Under the pieces are notes generated by a model that saw only the letters and a program-made list of their open reading frames with translations, had not been told where the DNA came from and did not search any database. A stretch of DNA of 64,000 nucleotides from Blasia pusilla (Eukaryota; Marchantiophyta; Marchantiopsida; Blasiales). How positions within the stretch are numbered: the stretch's first letter is position 1; each line of letters opens with the position of its first letter. The stretch covers positions 13,826,001 to 13,890,000 of the forward strand of contig CM114275.1 in the NCBI GenBank assembly GCA_050084515.1, in the 5' to 3' direction. Of the stretch, positions 1 to 11,276 are shown piece by piece. A program made the position numbers and the translations under genes.

Positions 1-303
1 CATCACTCTCTATATACAGGAACTGTTGTACTTGCACTCCTGCTTGCAAAACAACAGCTAACCCGATGCTAATCCCTCCAAAGAGATCTAACACTCAAAT
101 ACCCTCCTCCGGGGTACACCACACAATGGGTGTGGTATCCAAGGGTGTCATCACAGCACTCCCTGCTAACTCAGATTCCTCAGACCTATCACGCTCCGAT
201 GCAAACGCCTCGCTCCACGCGGTCTGCAAGTGCTCATCTGCCAATCCTCAAAGCTCCTCAGTCGAGCCTCACAGCGACACCTCTCCTCCACGGAATGATG
301 CGG
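1..303 (-). pseudogene. DNMT3-like methyltransferase, motif I fragment (element D)
   Basis: Minus-strand translation around 70-170 gives VLDLFGGIS followed by GLAVVLQAG, which is motif I (the S-adenosylmethionine-binding loop) of a C5 cytosine methyltransferase as seen in elements A and C. An in-frame TGA precedes VLDLFGG, at a codon that is CGA-like in the other copies, and the conserved T of GGISTG is I here. The rest of the domain lies outside the window. Only the N-terminal part can be judged, so the family call rests on alignment with the better copies at 25278-26594 and 58091-59383. Confidence 0.6.
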
Positions 304-850
304 CTACCATAACACTCCTCTCCATAGAGTATCCTCTTCATGGACATGTCCCTCAATCAAATCACTAGGCCAAGTGATGGCAGTGCTAAATGCTGCTAAG
401 GTCACCATCTCTCTTGGCCGTTGCTCGATCATTGCACCTGTGAATCGAACGGGTAGTGAGCTAAGGCACCCATCACCTGAATGCCATCCTGATCTGTAGG
501 ACTCTGACTCCTCCCAGTAATCCAGGGAAAACCCCATCGGGTATAACACTGCTCCACCGACCAAGACGTTGTAGGACTCTGCATCAGTCACTATCGCCTT
601 GGCTCGCACCACCGACTCATCTGTAGGATGTCCCGGGAAAATCCTCACCATGACCTCATGTCGGGTGATATAGTGTGTGGTACTCACTCACTCCATCCAA
701 TGATGTATGTATCCGGAATGGACAACGCTCCACATCGGCTCTCGTCAAGCCCAATCCTTTGAATGACGCTTTCCCCAACATCAAGGGTTGCGCTCCTGAA
801 TCCAACAAGATGCGCTGCGGACTAAAAGCTCCACCTTCAAGACTCACCAA
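304..850 (-). pseudogene. Retroviral-type aspartic protease (element D)
   Basis: The frame ending near 656 carries ILLDSGAQPLMLGKA, the D-S-G active-site motif of a retropepsin. A frameshift near 660-687 moves the reading into the downstream frame (304-687) with NVLVGGAVLYPMG, corresponding to the second hydrophobic strand of the fold. The domain sits between gag (to the right) and the methyltransferase start (to the left), where protease is expected in a gypsy polyprotein. The catalytic D is kept, but the frameshift makes this copy non-functional. Element A has the same domain at 26808-27272 with DLG instead of DSG. Confidence 0.65.
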
Positions 851-1000
851 CTAGAATCACAACACCAAGAGAAGCCATGGCACACTCTATCGCGGGTCTA
901 GCGGGCATCTTTGCCATCCTAGCAGCCGTAGCCTGCCATCAATTTGACGTGGACGGCCCGAGCATCCGCTCTAAGGGCAGGTCCATCACCTCCTCTACGA

Positions 1001-2199
1001 TCACCTCTGAACGTGATGCAGGAACTCCAACTCCACGCTCACATAGCGTAGCGGCCAGCGGAAAAGCCTCGAAGGCAGAAATGTCATAACATCGAAGGCA
1101 AAAAATAAAGGAGCGCGGTACACAATGGTGGCCGCCCCCAACAACGTGCTTGACACATGCCCCTCATGAGCATCAACAATAGGAGTCGTTGCACTCGCTC
1201 CTCCCATCGCCCTCCGTGCATGCACACCAACAACATCACCAACTCTCTAGGAACTCTGATCAAGACCCATTGATGGGGTCCTCATCGCCTCGAACAACGT
1301 GAAAGACTGAGGAATCCTAGTCTGTTTCCTGGCTTCCCCTCGATGTGGATCCAACTCTGCGATTGCTCCATGCGTCACAACTGCGGTTGCCTCCATCTGG
1401 GCAATCCCGCACATCCAACTAGGATTCTCCATATCTCTGGTTGCTCCATATCATGTTGATGCCACGGATCCGGCATGGGTAATCTTAATGCCATAGCTGC
1501 AATATGCTCATGTAGCTGATGTATCTGAGCAGCCATCCTAGCCTCACGCCCAGCATCTCCCTCGACGCGTCTAGGTGGTAGGACTCTACCTCCTCCATGG
1601 ATAGCTCCACCACCGTGTCGGGCAACTCCAGCTCCTCGTCCCCCAACGAGACCACCTAGTGCATGATCTCTAGGCCCACCCAGACCGGCTACTCGCTCTA
1701 GTGCCCTCTTTGGCCCTCGGTCCGGACGTAACTCAGGATGTAAACTGAAACACCTAGCGCGTGTATGACCATACCTCTGACAATAGTCACACTGATAACC
1801 TCCTGGTGCAGCACCATCTCCTCCTCCATGCTGAGGCACATGTCCATGACCCTGACGAGTGCAATCGCGCTGATGATGGGCTCCACTACATGACCAACAA
1901 GTAATAGTAGGCGGCTGTTGCTGAGCGGCATATGAAGGCGCAGGTCTCTGTGGCACGGCCTCGCGGTATCCTCCCTGAGCTTATGGTGCCACAGTCGACC
2001 TATCTTGGAGTCCACGTTGCTGTACAGGTGGTGCAGACAATCGCGACTGCTCTCGCCTAGAACCCATGGTGGCTACGCTCTCCTCCGCCATGTTGCGCTC
2101 AATGTTCTTGATGGTCGTAAAAACATCTTTCAACATAGGGGAGGTATTCATAAGAAGCACCCCCTCCAGCACCCGTGTCCGCAGGGTCCGGTCCAACAT
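1001..2199 (-). pseudogene. Gag C-terminal part with two zinc knuckles (element D)
   Basis: The frame 1375-1956 encodes two CCHC zinc knuckles of the nucleocapsid type: CWSCSGAHHQRDC (CX2CX3HX4C) and CDYCQRYGHTRARC (CX2CX4HX4C). They are followed by a Gly/Arg/Pro-rich stretch and a region repeated in element A. Neighbouring frames (1981-2199 towards the N terminus and 1001-1432 towards the C terminus) continue the same protein after frameshifts. It belongs with the gag matrix/capsid part at 2206-2994. The knuckles would bind the element's genomic RNA. Several shifts make this a pseudogene. Confidence 0.7.
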
Positions 2200-2205
2200 C
2201 GCGTA

Positions 2206-2994
2206 CTATGACTGGATAGCGTGAGCCTCTGTCACTCCCTGAGTGACGTTGATCAACCGGTGCAAGCTAGTGTAAGCCTCACACAAACTCTCACCTAGTC
2301 GCCTCTCGAAGTCGTGGATGCTCCGCAACTTCTCCGTCCGTACCCCCTGGTAGCTCGCCCTCAACTTAGCAAAGAACTCAACCACAGGGTTGAACCTGGG
2401 ACGAACGCGACTAGACGGTGCAACTGCTCCCGTGCCAGTGATCCCTCCTAAAACATCACTAGTGGAAGAGGCAGTAGCCTCTCTTGACTCCTCCTCCTCA
2501 TCTGGGAACGGCTCCATCCATGACACATAGTGTGGGTTGTAGTAAAGTCGCCATGCCTCAATCTCGTGGGCATGTCTGTGGGAGAACTCATGGTAATCGT
2601 CCATGGGTGCCCCCTCTAAATGCTGGAATATACCATTCCATGTTGTAAACGGGTTGAACTCTCTAGAGTTCCTAGCTCGCTGTGAGTCACACCAACTCCT
2701 AAACTTCACAATGAAGTCGTGTAGCTCTATGGTGCCTACAGCACCCAAAAACCTACGTGGTCCTCTACCCCGGTCGTCCATCTCGTACGCCCAACTAGTA
2801 GGACCACTCAATGTGTACGGTGGATCACAAACACACTCCTCTACACGCTCCCCCTCGTCTGAAGATGACACAAAAAGAGATCGAGGTGGTCTCTCATGTG
2901 GAGACCCTTGAAACCTCGCACCACTCCGGGTAAACCCTCCAGAACTACTCTCAGGTCCACTACCTCGCCTCTCAAAATCCTGAAAGGACGCCAT
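2206..2994 (-). CDS. Gag N-terminal part (element D)
   Basis: An open frame of 262 codons starts with MASFQDFERRGSG and contains a retrotransposon gag-type helical domain: AVGTIELHDFIVKFRSWC, then FNPFTTWNGIFQHLEG, then EFFAKLRASYQGVRTEKL and a RRLGESLCEAYTSLHRL segment. The same blocks occur in element A (28615-29312), which identifies it as the family's gag. The start was chosen because the homologous frame of element A begins at the same block, and a leader without coding signal lies upstream. The frame ends just before the zinc-knuckle part, which continues in other frames, so the full gag is interrupted. Confidence 0.7.
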   Translation of the reverse strand: MASFQDFERRGSGPESSSGGFTRSGARFQGSPHERPPRSLFVSSSDEGERVEECVCDPPYTLSGPTSWAYEMDDRGRGPRRFLGAVGTIELHDFIVKFRSWCDSQRARNSREFNPFTTWNGIFQHLEGAPMDDYHEFSHRHAHEIEAWRLYYNPHYVSWMEPFPDEEEESREATASSTSDVLGGITGTGAVAPSSRVRPRFNPVVEFFAKLRASYQGVRTEKLRSIHDFERRLGESLCEAYTSLHRLINVTQGVTEAHAIQS

Positions 2995-4600
2995 GATGGC
3001 CCTCGTGCCCCTCTCACACGATCACTCTCAACCTCACGAGTAATCCCTCAATCACTCATCCCAAACATGCGGCACTTAATCTACACTCTCCCTCCCCGAG
3101 ACGTGTAACGTGCGGCAACAAGCGGCGTGGTGCGGCAAACCGACCAGGCTATCATCTCATCGAAAACCTACCCTCAACTCCGGACATCCCACATAAGTCT
3201 ATGTCCCCTAAACTACATACATAAATGATGCTCTCAGCATCCACACAACCCAATATCCCCAAATAAACTATCCAAATCCCAGAATCCCTCACGCGTGCAG
3301 GGTAAAGGACCAGAATGGATAACCTGAACACATGTCGATGTCACTCCTCATCAACTGCAAATCTCAACCCCAACTCGGTCGTGGAGACAACTCCTCCAAT
3401 CAGCAAGTCATACTCCTCCCGTACTAACACTGCTCAAAACTTCTCGATGGCCAGTGTGGTTCCAACAGAACGGTGCGGCGTTGCAGGCGGTACAGAACGG
3501 CTACAAACGACACGACCCTTGATGGTGGGATGCGATACTCGGCGGCATACCCTCCTCAATCAACAATAAACCCACACTCTGCTCCACAACGACAGTGTGG
3601 CTCCACGATCGAGACGGTGTGGTGCGGCCATGAGCGGCACGGCGCGTTGCGGCTATACGCATCACGGTACGGTACTCAATCGTTGTCGAGCGGCTACCAA
3701 TCACAACATAGCAGCATGAAATCAAAACTCAAACACCATAACCGGAGGTCATCTACCATCACTGGTTGATGATGAAACTGCGATGACGGTGACGGCCAAA
3801 CCAAAGTACGTGGTGGCGGTGCAATTCAGAGAATCAACGGTGGTCGTGGAAGACCCTCCACTTCATAATGGCGGCAATGGCAACCAAAGGGTGGACAACG
3901 GCCGAATGCGGCTCTGAGCAACGCTGGGCAACAACAATGGACGACGGTGGCCGGTGGACGGTTGACCGTTGATGGTGACGACGGACCGTTGACGATGACG
4001 GTTGACGGTTGATCGGTGATGGTGACTATGACGGCGACGGCCGCTGGTTTAGGGTTTGAACAATTTAACCCTAAAAATTGCATAGTAATGGCAGTTTTGC
4101 AAGATTGACCATAACTTTTTGCTCGCAACTCCAAATTATGCATTGTTTGTTGCACAGCATGCAAAGCTTCACGATCTACAATAGCATCAAGAAATTTTAG
4201 AATCAAACATTCCAGTGAAAACTTACTGGGACTGTTGTAAAGCCCAATATCTCTTTCTTCTACACAAAATTTGGCAGCGCTTCCGCGCTGATTTCTCTCA
4301 ATGAAAATGTAAAACCTGTAAAAATACAAATCAGAAAGCTACATGGTGCTCCCGAGAGCATGGGCATGGGGCAACCCGCCCCCATAATCAATCCCTATCA
4401 GAAATTGGGCAGCGTTTCCGTGCGCCACTCTTCTACACAAAAAATCGACAAATGCAAAGAACAATCAAAGCAGCCCTTGTTCCGGTGAGCACTCCTATGA
4501 GCCGTTGAATGGGGAACACGGTCCCCAACCTAAAAAAATAGCGAGTGACCAGCGAGCTCCCCCATGAAGCTCTCTCACTCTCTCATTCTCTCATTGTAAA
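2995..4600 (-). other. Untranslated leader of element D
   Basis: About 1.6 kb between gag and the A1 repeat contains no convincing reading frame. It includes G/C-rich short tandem words around 3470-3700 (repeats of TGCGGC type) and, at 3950-4040, several imperfect repeats of ACGGTTGAC. No tRNA primer-binding site could be recognised immediately after A1. Confidence 0.5.
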
Positions 4601-5108
4601 GTAAGATCCAATCTCTCTCTACACCATGTCACACCATAACTCTCAAAGGTGTGCACTCTCTCTCATGTCAAACCAAACCCACTCTCCTAATGAGAGGTTT
4701 GGGTTACACTCACAAGGCAAGGGACCATAATTCCTCCGCCTTATGCCAAGAGGTTCAAAAAAGAGAGAATGAGCTCTCAAGCTCTCTCTCTTGGAGGTAT
4801 ACCCCTTCCCTCTCCCAAGCCCTCTCAACGATAAGCTATGCTCGCATGTCACCTCCTTGACTCTTCACCTACTGTAGCGGGTCAAGGGCCACTTCCAGAA
4901 ATGGAAAGTCAATGATCCCTAATAGGAAAACTTACCCAAAATAGTAAATTTCTCAATATGGCTCCAAATGAGCCGAAACGAAGGGGAAACCTGCTCTCTC
5001 AAGTTTCCCAAGGCCTCAACAGGTCATCCTTGACCTGCTAGGCGTGTCCTCCACTACTCGTGTAGACACTCTGCTAGATCCCACCAATCTATCCTAATAG
5101 TCGTGACA
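4601..5108 (-). repeat. Terminal repeat A1 of element D (5' end)
   Basis: This 508-bp block is repeated with high similarity by eye at 59383-59892 (A1 of element C) and 53143-53646 (A2 of element C). It begins on the minus strand with TGTCACG and ends with GGATCTTAC, directly followed by the leader. No copy of the short B repeat adjoins it on either side. This is the key 5'-end evidence for the split-repeat layout. Confidence 0.75.
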
Positions 5109-6160
5109 TCTTCATCCCTCTTTCTTTGGCGTTTGATTATTGCCTTCAACTCCATGTAAAAGTTAGGGCTGAGCTCAGGGTTTAGCACAACAATGTACCT
5201 CCACGTATATCTTGCTGGTTGTGTACTTTGTCACTGCCGCCATAGCAACCTAGATGAATTTTGATCGCTCTGCCGCTATAACCTTCTCCATATGCTCGGG
5301 CTCAAGTTGGGCACTTCTCTTAGCTACATGGATTTTTGACTTGCAAAGAATTGTTATCGCAACATCTTGGGAAATGTTTGCCCAAGTCCTCTTCTGTATC
5401 TGTTCTCCTTTTGCAAGCATCTTGTCCACCAGTTTGTCTCCCAAAAATCCCTTGTATTGTGCACTATGCATTGTAAGCACCTTCTTCACCCTATCGCATT
5501 CTTAGATCTAGTGGTGAGTCACATTCCCTTCCGTAATGATCCTACAATGTTCAATCCTCTGTTAGAATTCATATCTCATGCAACCTCACGGTTTCCGACA
5601 AGTTGCAAAAATACTCTAGAGAGTTCCTTCACGTACTATGAGAGTGGTATAAGTTTCTTGGCCGTGATGCAACTTGTCACACTCCGACGGGTTGCATTTT
5701 TTTCCAAGAGGCCTGTTGGTTAGACTAGCCAAATTCAGGGACAACCCGTCGGACTTCGACAAGTTGCATTTCAAACATTTGAATTATTTGCATTATCTTT
5801 GACCATTCTTCAATGCATTGGAGTCCGAGGGGTTGCTTTTGGATAGAGATAATGCAAATAATTATAATTCTCTGTTAGAATTGCAACCCGTCGGACTCCG
5901 ACAGATTGCCCATGAACGTGGCTACTCTAACCAAGAGGCCTCATGGAAAAAAAATGCAACCCATCGAATTGCGACGGGTTGCATCATGGCCAAGCAACTA
6001 GTACCACTTTCATGGTGAAGCAACCCGTCGAACTCTGACGGATTGCCTCTTTCAAAGTTCATCTACTTGAGAGGTTATCTCAAGGAGAAAGGTGCAATAC
6101 GTCGCAAGCATGACAAAAATTAACTAACAAGAGAGATAATACTTACGTGTTCATGGAGTG
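5109..6160. repeat. Unclassified repeat, copy 1, with palindrome cluster
   Basis: Sequence from 5109 resembles that from about 8085, so two copies of one repeat are present. Each has a minus-strand coding-like part followed by a cluster of imperfect palindromes of the form GCAACCCGTCGG / CCGACGGGTTGC. Palindromes here lie near 5580, 5669, 5741, 5880, 5956 and 6018. The minus-strand frame 5250-5489 encodes a 79-residue stretch with KRTWANISQDVA and KRSAQLEPEHMEKV, which I do not recognise. Probably part of an unidentified transposon. Confidence 0.45.
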
Positions 6161-6684
6161 CATGGCCATCTCCACCATGGCTATGTGATTGGGGTAGGGA
6201 TAGAGGACGACTTCCCTCACACAAAAATGCACCTCCAAATAATTTGGGCGCTCCGCTGCAAACTGGGACCACGCCATGAATCTATTGTTTCCATCCCACA
6301 TGAAGAAATACAAGTTCTACATCCACTTGTACTTTGTTTCGGCCACTTCTTTCTTGAATTTTGTGTCCCTCATTTTCCAAAACGTATCCAAGTTGTCGAG
6401 CAATTCTTTAGTGACCAGTATTGCTTTCCATATTCATCATAAGGCTGAATACAAAATGGAGGAAAGTTGTTGATATACAAAGCTGTTGCGACCGAGTGCT
6501 TCAACTTGGAAATATCCTTGTCCGATTGAAATTTCTCGAGCATATTCCATTGTTCAAAGTTGGCAGAGAGGAATCCTTGGTGCCTTCGGGCCATCCACCA
6601 TCCACCATCTCCATTTGCTTTACAACCTGCAAGAAATTCAATGTTGTCAATAAGCATCAATTTTCTATAATGGTTATTTTTCAA
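6160..6684 (-). pseudogene. Unrecognised transposon-like protein fragment
   Basis: The minus-strand frame 6370-6684 reads through 104 codons including ANFEQWNMLEKFQSDKDISK and NFPPFCIQPYDEYGKQYW. A neighbouring frame continues to about 6160 with MWDGNNRFMAWSQFAAERPN. The composition looks like real protein, but a frameshift near 6370-6380 and an in-frame stop separate the parts. No known domain was recognised. Its position inside the palindrome-rich repeat suggests that it belongs to that mobile element. Confidence 0.3.
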
Positions 6685-6849
6685 ATGCCAAGAAACAATT
6701 GTCGATCATTGCTTACCCTCTCAATGATTGGGTGAGTGTTGAGCTTGGCGAGTTGCTCTAGAGCAGTAGCAGGAAACTTCATGGGATACTCATCCATGAT
6801 GAAGAGGTCAATTTCTGTGAGAGAGCTTAAGGATGACGTTGTGTTTAGG

Positions 6850-7658
6850 CCATGTCATCTTCTGAACGCCATGTTATCTTCTGAACGTAGATAGGAGTAT
6901 TGATATGAGCTTGGTAGTTGTTCCTCCAAAACTTGAGATGCATGTCGGGTGGGTCTTCCAATTAAAGAAGCAACCACAATGATAGTCTGTGATGGGTGTT
7001 CTCAAGGATGGCATATGTCGTGTTTGACGCCGCCTCTTGACTTGGTTCATGAGGGATCTTGGCTTTGTCCCAGATGTACATAGTTGTGATAGGTAGATTA
7101 CAAGATGACTCTTGATGTTATGGATTGCAAGAAGGTGACTAACAATTGGGAAATATAATACCCAACCTCTTGATCTTAGCACCAAAAAGCTGCACATCAT
7201 TTAGACTTGTTTTGTAGGCTATCTGGCATTAGAGGGACCTAACCACCAGCTAGGGGGACGATTGGGGATATCCTAACATATTTGGCATAGATATGTTAGG
7301 ATTTATGCAGAGATGAATCTTAGACATGTGTGTGCATGACAGTCGATGTATGTTGGCAGCGATGTCTGTTTGCACGACAACTATCATGGTAGATGAGGCG
7401 TAGGTTGAGATATTATCGAGGCCTTAGAGGGATCTTGTACTTCCCTATTTTGAGAGGTCATATGTGACTTGCTCTTAGGAGGTGACCTATGAGTGTAGGT
7501 CGTATTTTATCAGAGTTTGCAGTTCATATCAACTTTATATTGGGATTGTTGAGTCATTTATGTGTAGATATATATTAGGATTCATGATGAGATGAATCTT
7601 AGACATGTATGTCCATAATAGTCGATGAATGTTGGCAACCATGTCTATTCGCACTACA
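6850..7658 (+). mobile_element. Element F: 3' end of a PHD-type gypsy element
   Basis: Plus-strand sequence from about 6868 encodes a decayed version of the integrase-PHD linker (CYLLNVDRSIDMSLVVVPP), then the second half of a PHD finger (6979-7083, CDGCSQGWHMSC then WLCPRC and a stop). A purine tract follows (7249-7262), then B1 (7263-7379), a shortened A2 (about 7382-7548) and B2 (about 7549-7658). B1 and B2 both end in GCAC(G/T)ACA. The fragment sits between the two copies of the palindrome-rich repeat. Confidence 0.65.
6979..7083 (+). pseudogene. PHD finger fragment (element F)
   Basis: The frame reads CDGCSQGWHMSC, then a Pro/Leu linker, then WLCPRC and a stop codon. This is the second zinc pair, the His-X2-Cys and the final Cys pair of a C4HC3 PHD finger. 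The first Cys pair is lost upstream, where the frame is shifted and the matching region reads KLEMHVGWVF. It matches the intact form at 62325-62753 and the copies in A, C and G. Confidence 0.6.
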
Positions 7659-7824
7659 AAGATCTCTCTTCTTGGCAAAATCACTTTTTTTTTGCGTCGC
7701 CAATCTCCTCCTTGTTGAGATCCCCCTGTACGATAATGTTTTTTGCAAAAATTATTGTGAATCTCGAGTTCTTGGTTGGCTTATCCCGCACCTCCTCCAA
7801 CAAAAGTTTGAATTCTTGAGCCAA

Positions 7825-8028
7825 TTATAGGCCAACTAGCTCCGGAAATGGGTAAGTGTTTCTAAGCTTAGCTAGAAAAGACCCAATCATCAACTTCCCT
7901 AGCACCCGCAACGCATCCAAGAAGGACCACTCTCTTAGCCACTGAGAGATGACAAGGCATGAAATCCTTGGTGGATAGTGTGCCACCTTCTTCTCCACTT
8001 TTCTCCCCTTAAGAGTGATTTTCATCAA
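7825..8028 (-). pseudogene. Unrecognised short coding-like segment
   Basis: A 67-codon minus-strand frame with SQWLREWSFLDALRVLGKL reads as plausible helical protein, and coding-like sequence continues past its stop towards 7700. No family was recognised. It lies just after the end of element F and before the second copy of the palindrome-rich repeat, so it is probably part of that unidentified element. Confidence 0.2.
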
Positions 8029-8084
8029 TCGAATTCGTATGAATTAGGAAACCCCAAAAAGTGAAAACCTATGCATGTGATCTA

Positions 8085-9480
8085 AGGATACCTTCTCTCC
8101 TATGCGTCCATGGAGATCTTCATCCCTCTTCCGTTGGCATTTGATTATCGACTTTAACTCGTTGTAAAAGTTGGGGTCGAGCTCAAGATTCAACAATGCC
8201 ATGTACCTTTGCATCTTGCTAACTGTGTACTTTGTTGTTGCTCACACAATACCCTGAATGAATTTGGCTCTCTCCGACGTAGATACCTTCTCCATGTGCA
8301 TGCTCTAGTTCTAGTTGCACGCCTCTTGTTACTACTTTTTTACCAACACAAAATTGTGACAATAGCATCTTAGGAAATGTAGGTGTTTGCTCGAGTCTTC
8401 TTCTTGATCTATGCTCCTTTAGCGAGCATGTCATCCACAAAATCGTCTCCTAGAAAGCCTTTGTATTGTCTTGGGTGCGTTGTAAGTACCTTCTTCACTC
8501 GGTCGTATTCTTGGATCCAGTAGCGGGTAATGTTCTCTTTAGAAAAATCCTGCAATGATCAATCCTATATGTTAGAATTAGTCTCTCTTGCAACCCGTCA
8601 CATTCCAATAGGTTGCAAAAAGACTCCAAAAAGAACCCGTCAGTTCTAACATACCCTCGCTGAAATTGATACTTCTACAAGAAATACCTTCGGCCTGTAA
8701 CCTGTCAACCTCTGACAGGTTGCATCTTTTTCTTTAAGATAGCCTCCTTGGTAGATGAGCTGGGTAAAACATCAACCGGTTTGAGTATGACGGGTTGCGA
8801 GCCTTTGGGGGAATTTGGCCTAGACGAAATCCTTCGGACTCCGACGGGTTACATCTTTTTTCTTAGGAAAGTCTCTCTAGGAGCTAGGCTTGGTAAAGCG
8901 GCAATCCATCGGAATCCAATGGGTTGCGAGGCCATGAGAGAAGTTCTAGTACCTTGGCCAAGATGCAACCCGTCAGACTCCAATGGGTTGCACCGTTTTC
9001 TCTTGGAGGCCTCTTAGTAAGACTAGCTAGGTTCAAGGACAACTTGTCGGAGTCCGACAGTTTGCGAGTTCTTGGGATAATTTCTCGAAAAAACGGCCTT
9101 CCAACTAACGATGCCCACCTATCGGCCAATTGCAACTTGTTAGAATCCAAAGAGTTGAACCAATACCACCCTTGATCACTCTTACCTTATCTTTGCCCCA
9201 AATGCCCTCATATGAGCAAAAAATCAACCCGTCAAAATCTGATGGATTGCCCCAATAACACACGTGAGCCAACTTACACTAAATCATCCAACCAAAACAA
9301 GCCCAATTGTCAGTCAAAATGCAACATGTGGGAATCCGATAGATTGACCAACACCACCTTGTGCAATCCATAGGAGTCCGACAGATTTCCATTTCCTCAC
9401 TGACTTGCTATCATGCCAACTCTACAAGGCCCAAGAGCAATCCGTCGAACTCCAAAGAGTAGCATACCCAGAGATTTTTT
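8085..9480. repeat. Unclassified repeat, copy 2, with palindrome cluster
   Basis: The first 500 bases resemble 5109-5600, including a decayed minus-strand coding segment (8219-8440). From 8589 to 9468 there are about twelve imperfect palindromes related to GCAACCCGTC / GACGGGTTGC, for example near 8589, 8699, 8829, 8902, 8965, 9040, 9128, 9225, 9320, 9364 and 9438. Spacing is irregular (about 45-110 bp), unlike a satellite. No coding function is visible in the palindrome part. Confidence 0.5.
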
Positions 9481-11237
9481 GAAGGAATATTCTTGATCCC
9501 TTGGTCTAGTTAGCTTACAATGGTTCAACCTAACTACCAATTTCTTGTGAGACCAATTTTGTCAAAACATTCTCGAACATTGTTTACTATAAATTCAACA
9601 TTCTAATTTTTCTTTCCTTTCTGGTGGAATCAGGTCTACTGTCATATCTTGATGGAAATTTTTTTGAGACTCACATGTGGTAGTCATATAGTGGCCCTTC
9701 ATCAATTAGAGATAATTAGGGTGCAATCTAACGATGCTCATGTAGTAGTTGAGGAATATTTCTTGTTACTCAGATTTCTTCTTGAGATTGGAACTATCTT
9801 TGTTTCCAAGGATGTCATGGTCGATGGAAACAATGAGATTATAGGTGAAACTATGGATCCAACCCGATATTGTGGACTCCAAAGTATGGAATCTCTTACC
9901 TTACTTCAATGGACAATACAGAATCTATGGCTTGCTTCTGAAGCCCACTCTATTTGATGTCGACGGTCTCCAATCCACGAATGCTCCAAGTTTCAGGTTT
10001 GCCACGCTTGCTTATGCCAATCCAGCTTCGACTCCGAACTCATAAAGTCGTGACAATGTAGTTCAAGGGGAAGACATTACGGATATTGTTGACCTCACGG
10101 GATGTGTTGGAAACAAACGAGACCCAACATCTTCATTCACGTTCTTGCTAGAAGTTCCGAGAAATAGTTTGCTATTGTTTCTCCCATTTTATCAGAAAAA
10201 ATTCCACTTCCTCTTATATTTTATTTAGAAAAATGAAAATTCCAACTATAAAAACCTAAGTGTTACATGCATATTTCAATGATGCGTTTGGATATTCGGG
10301 CATGATTAATCCATTTCACCTTCCATCTTAGTTTGTACTCCAACATATCAAGTGTTTTGGAAGCTATGTCAGAGTTCCTTCCATCTTTGCTAGAGCACAA
10401 AATACCATTTCTGTTTTTTTGGTTCGATGCCAGAATGCCTTCTTGACTTAGTTGTAGGGATGTATGCCTTGTGAAATAAAAGGTAATTTAAACCATAATA
10501 TCTTCCAAATAATATCAATATTTAACATGCATATCTTGGAAACTTTTTGCTACCACTTGAATGTTCGAATTCTTATGGAATCAAATGGGGAAACCTCTCC
10601 TTCACTACCAAATCTAAGGCACTTCATACTTTCATACCGGGAATCCCCAACAACAATTATCGCAATAAAGCTCATTCCGTATCTCCATCATTCATTGGTT
10701 AAATGAAGCTACAACCAAGCTCATCTTCACTTATACCTCACCTCCCTTTGCTGCGACAATGGAGAAATATGTGACAAGAGATGACACCATTGATAAACAC
10801 CTCCACCTCTAAACGGTGTATCCGATGAAGCCCGTTTGTGTCCATTTGCATCGGCAGCACAAAAGTGGAAAGCATTCTGAAAAATTTCCACAAAACTCAA
10901 AATCGGGAAGCAATCTATTGAGTGACATCACCATATGGGGTGTCCCGTCCAATTAACACATACTGAATCCTCCACAACAATTAACATTGAAGAGGCTCAC
11001 GAACTACCTTAGATTGAATGAAATTTTCTACACCTAGTCAAATGGGCTCACCTTCAGTTATATATTGCATCCCTCTATCAACACCTCTACCTCTACATGA
11101 TGTACCCATTGATGCCTTCATTCACCTCCATCTGTAGTGGCAAAGCTAAAAAGAATGGAAGGCTTTCTGCCTAATTTCCATAGAACTCTTCTCTCACCTC
11201 CCTACCTTACCTTCACTAGTATCTTACCTCCCATGCC
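9481..11237. other. No recognisable gene
   Basis: AT-rich sequence with short open stretches (for example 9649-9957 on the plus strand, 102 codons containing SHIVALHQLEIIRVQSNDAH) that may be transposon remnants. Nothing could be assigned to a family. Confidence 0.4.
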
Positions 11238-11276
11238 AGCTTGTGGCAAAGGCATGGTATGCCTTTGCCACAAGCT
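11238..11276. repeat. Perfect 18-bp inverted repeat
   Basis: AGCTTGTGGCAAAGGCAT (11238-11255) is followed by the loop GGT and then its exact reverse complement (11259-11276). It lies in the region downstream (3') of the PPR4-like gene. No T-run adjoins it, so a terminator-like role is unlikely. Confidence 0.7.

Larger units (their letters stand above)
1..5108 (-). mobile_element. Element D: 5' part of DNMT-bearing Ty3/gypsy element, cut by window edge
   Basis: Read on the minus strand from 5108, the order is terminal repeat A1 (4601-5108), a long leader, gag, protease, and the first motif of a cytosine methyltransferase that runs off the left edge. The order and sequences match elements A and C elsewhere in the window. 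The right edge is sharp: A1 starts on the minus strand with TGTCACG, and the sequence beyond it matches a repeat seen uninterrupted near 8110, so this is a true insertion boundary. Frames are broken in protease and in the methyltransferase start, so this copy looks dead. Confidence 0.8.

Noticed and set aside
5570-9470. CRISPR-like array from the recurring palindromes
   Set aside because: The repeats are imperfect, irregularly spaced and in a eukaryotic intron-bearing genome, with no cas genes.
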